From Roseateles sp. SL47 (GTDB taxonomy: Bacteria > Pseudomonadota > Gammaproteobacteria > Burkholderiales > Burkholderiaceae_C), in contig NZ_CP113068.1 of assembly GCF_026625885.1 (NCBI RefSeq), positions 1,240,001-1,304,000 of the forward strand: a stretch of 64,000 nucleotides of DNA. Reading direction: 5' to 3'. The notes below the pieces were generated by a model that was not told where the DNA came from, did no database searches, and saw only the letters and a program-made list of their open reading frames with translations. Shown here one piece after another: positions 54,024 through 62,722 of this stretch. The first letter of the stretch is position 1. Every line of letters begins with the position of its first letter. Made by a program: the position numbers and the translations under genes.

Positions 54024-54041
54024 CGTCGCTGAGCGGCGACA
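54024..54041 (+). promoter_or_regulatory. GlrR-type enhancer site 2 (CGTC-N10-GACA)
   Basis: One mismatch (C for T) from TGTC-N10-GACA. It is centred about 98 bases before the predicted opgG start and 66 bases from site 1, close to six helical turns. Confidence 0.65.
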
Positions 54042-54072
54042 CATGAACCGGCAAAATTGCCTACATCTTTTG

Positions 54073-54085
54073 TAAGTCGTTGATT
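54073..54085 (-). promoter_or_regulatory. IHF binding site
   Basis: AATCAACGACTTA on the minus strand matches the IHF consensus WATCAA-N4-TTR at every fixed position. It lies between the two enhancer-like sites and the sigma54 promoter, where IHF bends DNA at such promoters. Confidence 0.65.
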
Positions 54086-54103
54086 TATAAGCGTTAAGTT
54101 GCG

Positions 54104-54119
54104 TGGCACGGGGGTTGCT
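54104..54119 (+). promoter_or_regulatory. Sigma54 (-24/-12) promoter of opgGH
   Basis: TGGCACGGGGGTTGCT fits the sigma54 consensus TGGCACG-N4-TTGCW at every position, with GG and GC ten bases apart. The start of transcription would be near 54130, three bases before the opgG ATG. Confidence 0.85.
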
Positions 54120-54132
54120 TTAACCCCGGTAC

Positions 54133-55665
54133 ATGCGTACATCTGCCCCCACCCTCACCTCCCGATACGCCGGCCTGCTCATGGGCGCGGCGCTGCTGCT
54201 TCGCTGCGCTGCAGCACAGGCATTCGGCTTCGATGATGTGGCCGAGCGTGCACAGGCGTTGGCCGCCAAGCCTTATCAGCCGTCCACCCAAAGCCTGCCT
54301 GCAGAGCTGAAGAACCTGGACTATGACGGCGCGCGTGACATCCGCTTTAAGCCGGCCCGCGCGCTCTGGCGTGAAGACAAGCTGCCCTTCGAGGTGATGT
54401 TCTTCCACCTGGGTCACTATCAGACCGAGGCGGTCCGCATCAATGAGATCAACAACACGGTTGCCCGTCCGCTGCCATTCCGCAAGGACGACTTCGACTA
54501 CGGCAAGAACAAGCTGTCTCCCCAGAAGTGGGGCGACCTGGGTTATGCCGGCTTCCGTGTCCACTACCCGCTGAACAACAACGGCTACAAGGACGAGCTG
54601 GTCGTTTTCCAGGGCGCCTCTTATTTCCGTGTGCTGGGTGCCGGCCAGCACTATGGGCTGTCGGCCCGTGGCCTGGCCATCGACACCGTCGGCGGCAAGG
54701 GCGAGGAATTCCCCCGTTTCACCGAGTTCTGGATCGAGCGCCCTGCGGCCGATGCCAAGGCCCTCACCATCTATGCGCTGCTGGACAGCAAGAGCGTGAG
54801 CGGGGCCTACCGCTTTCTGGTGCAGCCGGGCGCCGAGACGGTGGTGGACGTGAAGGCCCGCATCTTCCTGCGCTCGCCGGTGGCCACGCTGGGCCTGGCC
54901 CCGCTCACCAGCATGTTTCTCTTCGGCGAGAACCAACCCCAGGTCGGCGACTTCCGTCCGGAAGTGCATGACTCCGACGGCCTGATGGTCCACAGCAGCA
55001 CCGGTGAATGGATCTGGCGCCCGCTGATGAATCCGAAGGGCATCTTCACCACGTCCTTTGGCCTGCCGGGCGTCCGTGGTTTTGGCCTGATGCAGCGGGA
55101 CCGCCGGTTCGCCAGCTACGAAGACGTGGAAGCCCGTTATGAGAAGCGGCCTTCCACCTGGATCGAACCGGTGGGGGACTGGGGTCCGGGCCGTGTGGAG
55201 CTGATGCAACTGCACACACCGGATGAAACCCACGACAACATCGTTGCCTACTGGGTGCCTGCCCAGCAGCCGGCGCCGGGCCAGCCGCTGGACTTTGCCT
55301 ACAAGCTGCACCAGCAGGGCGATGACCCGCAGCAGCGTCCGCCGGGGGCCTGGGCGGTGCAGACCCGTACCGGCTACAGCTACGCCAAGCTGGCCGCCAA
55401 CGAGGTTCAGTACATCGTTGATTTCGAGGGCCCGTCCCTCAAGGCCCTGCCGGCCAACGCCGAGGTCAAGGCCCAGCTGAGCACCAACGCCAACGGCCAG
55501 ATCAGCGAAGCCAACGCCTATCCGAACCCGGCCACCGGTGGCTGGCGGATGACGGTTCGCGCCAAGCAACTCCGCCCCGGGCAGCCTCTTGAGCTGCGCG
55601 GCTTCCTGCAACACGACCACAACGTTCTGACTGAAACATGGAGCCTCGTATTACCTCCCCAATGA
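54133..55665 (+). CDS. opgG: Periplasmic glucan biosynthesis protein OpgG (MdoG)
   Basis: A 510-residue periplasmic protein needed for osmoregulated periplasmic glucans, the usual length for OpgG. A signal peptide ('YAGLLMGAALLLRCAAAQA') precedes the mature start 'FGFDDVAERAQALAAKPYQ'. Conserved stretches are 'LDYDGARDIRFKPARALWRED', 'FEVMFFHLGHYQTEAVRINEI', 'GYAGFRVHYPLNNNGYKDELVVF' and 'HSSTGEWIWRPLMNPKGI'. No Shine-Dalgarno precedes the ATG; together with the sigma54 promoter only a few bases away this suggests a leaderless message. A later ATG (54181) would spoil the signal peptide. The stop overlaps opgH. Confidence 0.95.
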   Translation: MRTSAPTLTSRYAGLLMGAALLLRCAAAQAFGFDDVAERAQALAAKPYQPSTQSLPAELKNLDYDGARDIRFKPARALWREDKLPFEVMFFHLGHYQTEAVRINEINNTVARPLPFRKDDFDYGKNKLSPQKWGDLGYAGFRVHYPLNNNGYKDELVVFQGASYFRVLGAGQHYGLSARGLAIDTVGGKGEEFPRFTEFWIERPAADAKALTIYALLDSKSVSGAYRFLVQPGAETVVDVKARIFLRSPVATLGLAPLTSMFLFGENQPQVGDFRPEVHDSDGLMVHSSTGEWIWRPLMNPKGIFTTSFGLPGVRGFGLMQRDRRFASYEDVEARYEKRPSTWIEPVGDWGPGRVELMQLHTPDETHDNIVAYWVPAQQPAPGQPLDFAYKLHQQGDDPQQRPPGAWAVQTRTGYSYAKLAANEVQYIVDFEGPSLKALPANAEVKAQLSTNANGQISEANAYPNPATGGWRMTVRAKQLRPGQPLELRGFLQHDHNVLTETWSLVLPPQ

Positions 55666-57764
55666 GCGCCGGCCACGCCGGCCCGGCGGGCGCAAGCGCT
55701 CCGCCGGTCAACCGTGGTGCCATGGTGCCGCGTCCGTGGTTCAGCCCTGCTCCTGTTGAAGGGGCACTGCCTGCGGCGCCGCAACTGGCCCCCTGGGAAC
55801 GCGCCGCCCACCGTCGGCGCCAGGCCTTGATGTTGTCCATCGGTGCCGCCACGACGCTGGCCACCGGGGTGCTGCTGCACACGCAAGGCGGATGGGCCAC
55901 CCCAGGTCTTCCGCTGCTGCTGCAGTGTCTGCATCTGAGTCTGTTTGTGTTGCTGTTTGCCTGGGTCAGTGCCGGCTGCGTGACCGCCGTCATGGGCTTC
56001 TGGGTCCAGTTGCGCGGTGATCGTCATGCCCTGTCAGCCGATCAGGCCGGCCACGGGCCGATCAGCGCGGACGCCCGTACCGCCCTGGTGATGCCGATCT
56101 GCAATGAAGATGTCACCACCGTCTTCGCCGGCCTGCGGGCCAGCTGCGAGTCGCTGGCGTCGGCAGGGGCCCTGCGTCTGTTCGACGTCTACATCCTCTC
56201 CGACAGCAGTGACCCGGAATGCCGCACGGCCGAGCTGGCCGCCTGGGCTGAGCTGCGCGAGCAGTTTGCCGGCCAAGGGCGCATTCACTATCGCTGGCGT
56301 CAGCGCCGGGTGAAGAAGAAGGCCGGCAACGTGGCCGACTTCTGCCGCCGCTGGGGCCGCAACTACCGCTACATGGTGGTGCTGGATGCCGACAGCGTGA
56401 TGAGCGGCGACTGCCTGCTGACCCTGGTGCGCCTGATGGAAGGCAACCCGCGCGCCGGCATTCTGCAAGCGGCCAATCAGGTCTGCGGTCACGAGACGCT
56501 GCATGCCCGTGCGCAGCAGTTCGCCAGCCGTGTCACCGGCCGTCTGTTTGCCGCCGGCATGCAGTACTGGCAGCTGGGTGAGGCCCACTATTGGGGCCAC
56601 AACGCCATCATCCGCGTCGAGCCGTTCATGAAGCATTGCGCCCTGGCGCCGCTGCATGGCAAGGACATCATGTCCCACGACTTTGTCGAGGCGGCCCTGA
56701 TGCGCCGTGCCGGTTATCAGGTGTGGCTGGTACACGACCTGGTGGGCAGCTACGAGCAGCAGCCGCCGCATCTGCTGGCCGAGCTGCAACGTGACCGCCG
56801 CTGGTGCCAGGGCAACCTGCAGAACCTGCGTCTGGTGGCCGAACCCGGCCTGCATTCGGTGCACCGTGCCATGTTGGTGACCGGCGCCCTGTCCTACTTC
56901 GCCGCGCCCCTGTGGCTGCTGTATGTGTGCCTGGGGGCGCTGCTGTGGAACGTGGGTGGCAATGACGCTTTCCATCCGTTCACACCGGAAGGCAAGCTGG
57001 CACCAGGTGTGCTGGCCCTGTGGCTGGGCACCATCGGCATGTTGACGCTGCCGCGTCTGCTGTCGGTGGGTGCGGTGCTGCTACGCCGTGAGCATGGACA
57101 GTATGGCGGTGTGCTCAAGCTGCTGGGCAGCAGCGCGGTGGAAGCGCTGATGGCGCTGCTGCAGGCGCCCCTGCGCATGGTCGCGCACAGCATCTTCTGT
57201 CTGGTGGCCGTCACCGGCATCTCGCTGGAGTGGAAGTCGCCCCCGCGGGCAGCGCAGGACGTGTCCTGGAAGGAAGCTCTGGCGGCCTTCGGTCGTCCTG
57301 GCCTGATGGCCCTGGCGGTGGCTGCGGTCCTGGCGGTGCTTCGTCCTTCCACTGTGCTGTGGATCGCGCCGATCGCGCTGCCGCTGATGTTGGCCGCACC
57401 GATCATCGTGTGGACCAGCCGTGCTCGCCTCGGGGCTCGTGTGCGCCAACTGGGCCTGCTGCTGATCCCCGAGGAGAGCCGCACGCCCACGGTGCTGCGT
57501 CATGCCTGGGCCTATGGTCAGCAGAGCCGTCATTTGCCGGGCTGGACCGACATGCTGAAGAACCGTCATCTGCTGGCCCTGGCCTGCCAGGCGATGGGCC
57601 GGCGTGACACCGGCCGTGGGCTGCGGGCGCATGTGCGGGACCTGCATCTGTCGCGCATTGCGATGCTGCCGGGTGCCCTGCACACCCTGGCCGCCAATGA
57701 GCGGATGCGCTTCCTGAGTGAACCCAGCCACTTGCTGCGCCTGAGCCAGCTCAAGGCGGCTTGA
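55662..57764 (+). CDS. opgH: Glucans biosynthesis glucosyltransferase OpgH (MdoH)
   Basis: A 700-residue inner-membrane GT2 glycosyltransferase that builds the beta-1,2 glucan backbone from UDP-glucose. Two N-terminal helices lead to the cytoplasmic catalytic domain with 'ALVMPICNEDVTTVFAGL', the DxD-type 'MVVLDADSVMSG', 'GKDIMSHDFVEAALMRRAGY' and the QxxRW motif in 'LQRDRRWCQGNLQNL'. About five or six helices follow. The ATG at 55662 overlaps the opgG stop (ATGA), which suits translational coupling; an ATG at 55638 is also open. E. coli OpgH is longer (847 residues), while many betaproteobacterial forms are close to this size. A terminator follows. Confidence 0.95.
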   Translation: MSAGHAGPAGASAPPVNRGAMVPRPWFSPAPVEGALPAAPQLAPWERAAHRRRQALMLSIGAATTLATGVLLHTQGGWATPGLPLLLQCLHLSLFVLLFAWVSAGCVTAVMGFWVQLRGDRHALSADQAGHGPISADARTALVMPICNEDVTTVFAGLRASCESLASAGALRLFDVYILSDSSDPECRTAELAAWAELREQFAGQGRIHYRWRQRRVKKKAGNVADFCRRWGRNYRYMVVLDADSVMSGDCLLTLVRLMEGNPRAGILQAANQVCGHETLHARAQQFASRVTGRLFAAGMQYWQLGEAHYWGHNAIIRVEPFMKHCALAPLHGKDIMSHDFVEAALMRRAGYQVWLVHDLVGSYEQQPPHLLAELQRDRRWCQGNLQNLRLVAEPGLHSVHRAMLVTGALSYFAAPLWLLYVCLGALLWNVGGNDAFHPFTPEGKLAPGVLALWLGTIGMLTLPRLLSVGAVLLRREHGQYGGVLKLLGSSAVEALMALLQAPLRMVAHSIFCLVAVTGISLEWKSPPRAAQDVSWKEALAAFGRPGLMALAVAAVLAVLRPSTVLWIAPIALPLMLAAPIIVWTSRARLGARVRQLGLLLIPEESRTPTVLRHAWAYGQQSRHLPGWTDMLKNRHLLALACQAMGRRDTGRGLRAHVRDLHLSRIAMLPGALHTLAANERMRFLSEPSHLLRLSQLKAA

Positions 57765-57810
57765 TCGGCGACCGATGTTGAACTGACAGAACAACAAGCC
57801 CTTGCTCCGG

Positions 57811-57860
57811 CGCGGGCCGTGGTGTCCACCTGATGTGTGGCCCCGGCCCGCGTTTCTTTT
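57811..57860 (+). terminator. Terminator of the opgGH unit
   Basis: CGCGGGCC (57811-57818) pairs with GGCCCGCG (57845-57852) and is followed by TTTCTTTT. The loop is long (26 bases), but the stem is strong and lies between the convergent opgH and soxA genes. Confidence 0.75.
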
Positions 57861-57866
57861 GGGAGG

Positions 57867-58646
57867 TCAGGGCCGAACGGCGGGGGTTTCCAAGGGCAGG
57901 CCGCGGGCGCGCTGCATCAGGTAGAGCTCCAGTTGGGTCAGCTCCTGTTCCGTCAACGGTGCAGCACGAACCCCTGTGGTGCAGTTGAGCAGCCGACGCG
58001 GCAACGACCCCATGCCCTGCCATTCCAGCCGATAGATCGGATAACCGGTTGCCAGGCCTGACGGGATGACGGCACCCGCCAGCCGCGAGCCGGCCCGTTC
58101 TTCATGGCATTGCGCGCAGGACAGGTTCAACTGGCCGATGCGGGCGCGGTAGAGCGTCTCTCCCGCCTGTTGCCATGGGGTGAGGCGGTTGTCCTTGGGG
58201 GGCTGGATGGCAAGCCCGCGGGACTGCTGCCCGATATAGGCGGCCAGGGACAGCAGTGCTTCGCTGCTGGTGGTCCAAGCGGGTTGTGCCTGACGAGTGC
58301 TGCGGCAGTGATTGATCTGCTGCAACAAGGTGACGGGCCGCTTCAAGGTTTCAGAAAATGCGGGGTAGCGGCGGGCGACCCCCGCCAGGCCGGCGTTATG
58401 GCAGCTGGCACAGGCGGGTTGGCCCTGGGCAGGTGTGGCCTTCCAGAGATCGGCGCCCTGCGCCACCCACAACATGGCCGGGTTCTGCGCGTCACTGCGC
58501 TGCATGGCCTGCAGGGCCGGCGACATGAAGTCGAAGCCGGAGCGCTCGGCCGATGACGCGTTGGCCGATGCGGCGGCCGAGGCCCCGAGCAGTGCGGGCA
58601 CCCATGGCCAGGCGAACCATCGCGCCAGCGCCCGCAGAAGGCTCAC
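57867..58646 (-). CDS. soxA: Sulfur-oxidation diheme cytochrome SoxA
   Basis: A 259-residue periplasmic c-type cytochrome that, with SoxX, oxidatively couples thiosulfate or related sulfane compounds to SoxY. A signal peptide ('FAWPWVPALLGASAAASANA') precedes the mature domain 'ERSGFDFMSPALQAMQRSD'. Two heme motifs are present: 'CASCH' (about 80) and 'CAQCH' (about 175). The ligand Cys of the active heme is in 'RRLLNCTTGVRAAPLTEQEL'. 'SCAQCHEERAGSRLAGAVI' and 'GYPIYRLEWQGMGSLPRRL' are typical. The GTG start at 58646 overlaps the soxZ stop (GTGA). It is the last gene of the cluster; no soxB follows. Confidence 0.92.
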   Translation of the reverse strand: MSLLRALARWFAWPWVPALLGASAAASANASSAERSGFDFMSPALQAMQRSDAQNPAMLWVAQGADLWKATPAQGQPACASCHNAGLAGVARRYPAFSETLKRPVTLLQQINHCRSTRQAQPAWTTSSEALLSLAAYIGQQSRGLAIQPPKDNRLTPWQQAGETLYRARIGQLNLSCAQCHEERAGSRLAGAVIPSGLATGYPIYRLEWQGMGSLPRRLLNCTTGVRAAPLTEQELTQLELYLMQRARGLPLETPAVRP

Positions 58647-58966
58647 GTCTGCACCTCCAGGCGCCGCAGCTCGCGTTGCTCGAACCCGTGGTCCCCGGTC
58701 CAGACAAATTCCAGATCGCCGCTGCGCTCCGCCACCATCGTGAAAGCGAAGTAGGGATTGGCCGCAATTGCCGGGAACAGCTCCAGGCTGATCACGGTCT
58801 GGCCCAGATAGCGGCATTCAAACCGGCTGATGATGTCCCGAGGCACCACTTGGCCCTGGTCATTGCTGCGGTGGCCCGTTTCCATAGGATGGGCGATGAG
58901 CCATTGCACCTCGAGGATCTGACCGGGTTGAACCTTGTCCGGCACGGTGATGCGGGTGACGGCCAT
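58643..58966 (-). CDS. soxZ: Sulfur-carrier complex protein SoxZ
   Basis: A 107-residue protein of normal SoxZ length that forms a heterodimer with SoxY. The Ig-like fold shows 'PDKVQPGQILEVQWLIAHPMETG' and 'RFECRYLGQTVISLELFPAIAANPYFAF'. It has no signal peptide, in line with SoxZ being exported together with SoxY. GGGAGG eight bases upstream of the ATG lies within the soxY 3' end, and the soxA start overlaps its stop. Confidence 0.93.
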   Translation of the reverse strand: MAVTRITVPDKVQPGQILEVQWLIAHPMETGHRSNDQGQVVPRDIISRFECRYLGQTVISLELFPAIAANPYFAFTMVAERSGDLEFVWTGDHGFEQRELRRLEVQT

Positions 58967-58970
58967 GGGC

Positions 58971-59393
58971 TCAACCTCCCTCGATGCAGGCGGCCAGCGT
59001 CACGATGACGTCCACGCGGTGGGACCACCACTGCCCGTCCGGGGTCTGGGCCAGTGCCACCAGTTGCTGGCTGGTGGCGAGCCGGATGCGAGTGGCCAGG
59101 CGGGCGCCGCCGGGCACGGGCGGCAGCCGGGCCTTGAGCACTTCCCGCTGCGGGTTGAGTTCATTCAAGAGCGCCAGCCCCTGAACAGGCCGGGCGATGG
59201 AAAGCGTGATGGGCACCGCATTGCCGTTCTCGATCAGCGGGGCCATCTCCAGCCGCACCTCACCCACACGCGGCGTCTGGCCCTGGGTGACGCCGAGGAT
59301 GGCCAGCTCCAGCTCGGCGCGGCTGGCCCAGGCCGGCTTCGGCAGCAAGGCCGCGAGGGACAAAGCCTGAAGCACGATTCTCCGGGAGCACAT
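58971..59393 (-). CDS. soxY: Sulfur-carrier protein SoxY with an unusual C-terminal arm
   Basis: A 140-residue SoxY. The signal 'RRIVLQALSLAALLPKPAWA' is of Tat type (twin Arg near the start). The mature part has 'ENGNAVPITLSIARP' and 'IRLATSQQLVALAQTPDGQWW'. The substrate-carrying Cys is Cys136 in 'VTLAACIEGG'; standard SoxY proteins end in 'GGCGG', so the Cys here is followed by Ile-Glu-Gly-Gly instead of directly by Gly-Gly. The swinging-arm geometry may therefore differ. The ATG at 59393 overlaps the soxX stop (TGATG). Confidence 0.88.
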   Translation of the reverse strand: MCSRRIVLQALSLAALLPKPAWASRAELELAILGVTQGQTPRVGEVRLEMAPLIENGNAVPITLSIARPVQGLALLNELNPQREVLKARLPPVPGGARLATRIRLATSQQLVALAQTPDGQWWSHRVDVIVTLAACIEGG

Positions 59394-59812
59394 CACTGCA
59401 AGGTCCGCAGATAGGCGACGATGTCTTCGATCTGCTGCGCGTCCAGCACGGGCTTGCCATCGAACTCCTTGGCCACGCGCTGGAGGCCGGCGTCGGGACC
59501 GGCGCGGTAGTAGGCGGGCATCACGGTCTGCGGGTTCAGCACCTGCGGTGCCACGAGCCGCAGGCGCAACTGTCCGGCGCTCAGCCGCTGGCCCACGCCC
59601 GCCAGGTCCGGCCCCAGGTTGCCCTGCTGCCGCTCCTCCGGGATGGGCGCTGCATGGCACAACAGGCACAGGCCCTGTGGCCGGCTGGCCACCAGCGCCC
59701 GGCCGCGAGTGGCATCACCGGTCAGGCCGCCCAGAGCTTGCGTAATGGCGTCGCCCTGCACCTGGAACGGCAACACCGCACTGGTGGCGAGCAGCAGGTC
59801 AAACAGCACCAT
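59393..59812 (-). CDS. soxX: Monoheme cytochrome c SoxX
   Basis: A 139-residue SoxX, the smaller partner of SoxA. The heme motif is 'GLCLLCHAAPIPEERQQGNLGPDLAGVG' (shown as 'CLLCH' at 49-53), and the axial Met is in 'NPQTVMPAYYRA'. 'GRALVASRPQGLC' and 'QQIEDIVAYLRTL' are typical. The signal peptide is short and lacks an early positive charge ('MVLFDLLLATSAVLPFQVQG'); an in-frame stop lies just upstream, so no longer form exists. The gene starts 34 nt behind the molybdenum hydroxylase gene and opens the soxXYZA series. Confidence 0.9.
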   Translation of the reverse strand: MVLFDLLLATSAVLPFQVQGDAITQALGGLTGDATRGRALVASRPQGLCLLCHAAPIPEERQQGNLGPDLAGVGQRLSAGQLRLRLVAPQVLNPQTVMPAYYRAGPDAGLQRVAKEFDGKPVLDAQQIEDIVAYLRTLQ

Positions 59813-59846
59813 GGCACAGGCACCTCACCCCGGCAGGTATCGGCGC

Positions 59847-62054
59847 TCAGGCCACTTTTGGCTTGAGCGTGTGCTTGGACAAGGGCAATTCGCGGATCCG
59901 CTGGCCGGTGGCCGCGAAGATGGCGTTGAGCACTGCCGGCGCCGCCACGGCAATCGTCGGTTCACCGACCCCGCCCCAGAAACCACCGGACGGCATCACG
60001 ATGGCCTCCACCTGCGGCATGTGCTCCATCTTCACCACCGGATAGGTGTGGAAGTTGTCCTGCTGCACCCGTCCGTCCTTGAGTGTGATCTCACCAAACA
60101 GCGCTGCTGAGAGGCCATACACGAAGCTGCCCTCCACCTGTGCCTGGATCTGCTGCGGGTTCACCGCATGGCCGGGGTCGGTGGCGGCGATGATCTTGTG
60201 GATCTTCAGCGTGCCGCCCTTGGCGACGGACACTTCCGCACAAGCGGCGACATAGCTGCCAAAGCCCATGATCTGCGCCAGCCCGCGGTAATGCCCCTTC
60301 GGCGCGGGCTTGCCCCACCCGGCCTTGTCGGCCACCGCATTCAGCACCGCCAGATGCTTGGGCGACTGTGCCAGCAGTTCCCGACGCAGGGCCAGGGGGT
60401 CCTTGCCAGTGGCGTGGGCCACCTCGTCGATGAAGCTCTCCACGTAGATGGCGTTCTGGTTGAGGTTCACACCGCGCCAGAAACCCGGTGGCACCGGGGG
60501 ATTGCGCATGGCGTGGTCGATGAGCAGGTGCGGGACCGCATACCCGAAGGCGCCCTCGGTGCCGCCCTGATTCAGACCCTGGAACACGACCGGGTCCACC
60601 CCGTTCTTGATGTTCTGCGGGAACAGAGCGGCCACGATGGACTGACCGGAGATCCGCATGTGCAGCGCCTGCAACTGGCCCTTGGCGTCCAGGCCGGCGG
60701 TGAGCTTGCACTGCGTGATCGGGTGATAGCGGCCATGCATCATGTCCTCTTCACGGCTCCAGATCAGCTTCACCGGCGTGCCGGGCAGGGCCCGTGCGAT
60801 GGCGACGGCCTGGCGCACCCAGTCATGCACCGCGCCGCGCCGACCAAAGCCGCCGCCGAGATGGATCTTGTAGACCTCGCACTGGGCCGGCGGCAGACCC
60901 GCCGCTTCGGAAGCCGCAGCCAGCGCGGCTTCCCCGTTCTGGGTGGGCGTCCAGACCTCGCAACGCTCCGGCGTCCAGCGCGCAGTGGCGTTCATCGTCT
61001 CCATGGTGGCGTGGTTCTGATGCGGATAGCTGTAGACCGCTTCAATCTTGCGCGCGGCGCCCGCCAGCGCTGCCCCCACATCGCCCTGGCGCTGGCCGAG
61101 CGCCGCTTCCGGAGCGTCCAGCCCGGCCTTGAGCATGGCGGCCATCTGTTCGCTGTCCAGCTTGGCATTGGGGCCTTCGTCCCACACCACTGGGAGCACA
61201 TCAAGCGCTGTCTTGGCCTGCCACCAGGTGTCGGCCACCACCGCAACGGCGGAATCGCCCACCGGCACCACCTTGCGAACGCCGGGCCGGGCTGCAATGG
61301 CTGCCGCATCAAAGCGCTTGAGCTTGCCGCCAAACACCGGGCAGTCCTTGATGGCCGCATTGAGCATGCCGGGCAGCTTCAGGTCCATGCCGTAGATCTG
61401 GCTGCCATCCAGCTTGCTGCGGGTGTCCAGGCGCTTGAAGGGCTTGCCGGCGATCTTCCAATCCTTGGGGTCCTTCAGCGTGATCTCGGCCGGCGGCTTT
61501 TGCGACACGGCCTTGGCGGCCAACTGGCCATAGCTGCTGACCCGGCCAGTGGCGGCATGGCGCACCTGGCCTTGGTTGCTCGTCAGTTCGCCCACCGGCA
61601 CCTTCCAGTCCTCGGCGGCCGCCTGCAGCAGCATCCAGCGTGCGCTGGCGCCGCCTTTGCGCATGTAGTCGTGGGACTCGCGCACGCCGCGGCTGCCCCC
61701 GGTGGAGAAACTGCCCCAGGCCCGGTTGCGGGCCAGGTTCTGGCCGGGGGTGGGGTATTCGGTCTTGACCCGGGTCCAGTCGCAATCCAGTTCCTCGGCA
61801 ACCAATTGCGCCAGGCCGGTCAGGGTGCCCTGGCCCATTTCGGAGCGGGCAATGCGGACGATCACCGTCTCATCCGGTTGAATGACCACCCAGGCATTGA
61901 GCTCTGGCGTGGCGCCGGAAGCGGAGCCCCCTGGTGCGGTAGTTGTGGCGGCATCAGCGGCCAGACCGGGCACGTGAAAGCCCAGCATGAAGCCACCGGC
62001 CACGGCCGACGATTGCAGAAAGAGCCGGCGGCCGGTGTCCAAGGGGGCGCTCAT
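59847..62054 (-). CDS. Molybdopterin-binding subunit of an IorB-type dehydrogenase
   Basis: A 735-residue xanthine-oxidase-family large subunit, related to isoquinoline 1-oxidoreductase beta. A twin-Arg signal ('[18 protein letters not shown]') sends it to the periplasm. Conserved parts are '[20 protein letters not shown]', '[16 protein letters not shown]' and 'MRISGQSI'. The catalytic Glu is in '[19 protein letters not shown]'. The ATG at 62054 overlaps the stop of the iron-sulfur subunit gene (ATGA). No FAD subunit gene is present, which is normal for the IorAB type, where electrons go to a cytochrome or another acceptor. The substrate may be an aldehyde or N-heterocycle. Confidence 0.9.
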   Translation of the reverse strand: MSAPLDTGRRLFLQSSAVAGGFMLGFHVPGLAADAATTTAPGGSASGATPELNAWVVIQPDETVIVRIARSEMGQGTLTGLAQLVAEELDCDWTRVKTEYPTPGQNLARNRAWGSFSTGGSRGVRESHDYMRKGGASARWMLLQAAAEDWKVPVGELTSNQGQVRHAATGRVSSYGQLAAKAVSQKPPAEITLKDPKDWKIAGKPFKRLDTRSKLDGSQIYGMDLKLPGMLNAAIKDCPVFGGKLKRFDAAAIAARPGVRKVVPVGDSAVAVVADTWWQAKTALDVLPVVWDEGPNAKLDSEQMAAMLKAGLDAPEAALGQRQGDVGAALAGAARKIEAVYSYPHQNHATMETMNATARWTPERCEVWTPTQNGEAALAAASEAAGLPPAQCEVYKIHLGGGFGRRGAVHDWVRQAVAIARALPGTPVKLIWSREEDMMHGRYHPITQCKLTAGLDAKGQLQALHMRISGQSIVAALFPQNIKNGVDPVVFQGLNQGGTEGAFGYAVPHLLIDHAMRNPPVPPGFWRGVNLNQNAIYVESFIDEVAHATGKDPLALRRELLAQSPKHLAVLNAVADKAGWGKPAPKGHYRGLAQIMGFGSYVAACAEVSVAKGGTLKIHKIIAATDPGHAVNPQQIQAQVEGSFVYGLSAALFGEITLKDGRVQQDNFHTYPVVKMEHMPQVEAIVMPSGGFWGGVGEPTIAVAAPAVLNAIFAATGQRIRELPLSKHTLKPKVA

Positions 62055-62554
62055 GCTTCGCTCCCGTTGGGGTCCAGCAGGCGGATGGCAATGGACTTGC
62101 GATTCACCTGGCCGGCCGCCAGGTGAATGGCCGCACGCACCCGGTTGTAGGTGCCACATCGACAGATGTTGGTGATGGCGCTGTCGATGTCGGCGTCGGA
62201 GGGTTTGGGCTTGTCCTTGAGCAGGGCCGCAGCGGCCATGATCATGCCGCTCTGGCAGAAGCCGCACTGCGGGACATCCAACGCGGCCCAGGCTTTCTGG
62301 ACCGGATGGCTGGCATTGCTGGACAGGCCTTCAATGGTGGTGATGCGGTCGGTCGGCGCCACGCTGGAGAGCGGGCGCACACAACTGCGCACGGCCTCGC
62401 CATTGAGATGGACGGTGCACGCTCCGCATTGGGCCAGGCCGCAGCCGTATTTGGTGCCGGTCAGGCCCAGCTGCTCACGCAGCGCCCACAGCAGGGGGGT
62501 GTCGCCGTCGGCGTCCACCTGCACCGTTTTTCCGTTCACTTGCAACTGAGCCAT
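62051..62554 (-). CDS. [2Fe-2S] subunit of an IorA-type dehydrogenase
   Basis: A 167-residue small subunit. The plant-type ferredoxin cluster is held by the Cys in '[17 protein letters not shown]' and a further Cys in 'VRSCVRPL'. The second, xanthine-oxidase-type cluster uses '[12 protein letters not shown]' and '[15 protein letters not shown]'. It has no signal of its own and is probably exported with the large subunit. It is the first gene of a six-gene series on the minus strand (this gene, the large subunit, soxX, soxY, soxZ, soxA). Confidence 0.92.
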   Translation of the reverse strand: MAQLQVNGKTVQVDADGDTPLLWALREQLGLTGTKYGCGLAQCGACTVHLNGEAVRSCVRPLSSVAPTDRITTIEGLSSNASHPVQKAWAALDVPQCGFCQSGMIMAAAALLKDKPKPSDADIDSAITNICRCGTYNRVRAAIHLAAGQVNRKSIAIRLLDPNGSEA

Positions 62555-62722
62555 GACGTCTCCAGGAATGCGGCGGGATGCCCGCAGGCGCCCGCCGAGC
62601 AGCGGGACAACACTGACTGTAGCGAGCCGACCCCGGGTTGGCGTGCGGGATTGTGCTGAGCCCCGACGGACCCCCGACTGCCCCCCGACGGACCCGCGCA
62701 GGCTTCCTGGAGACTGGGTGGG

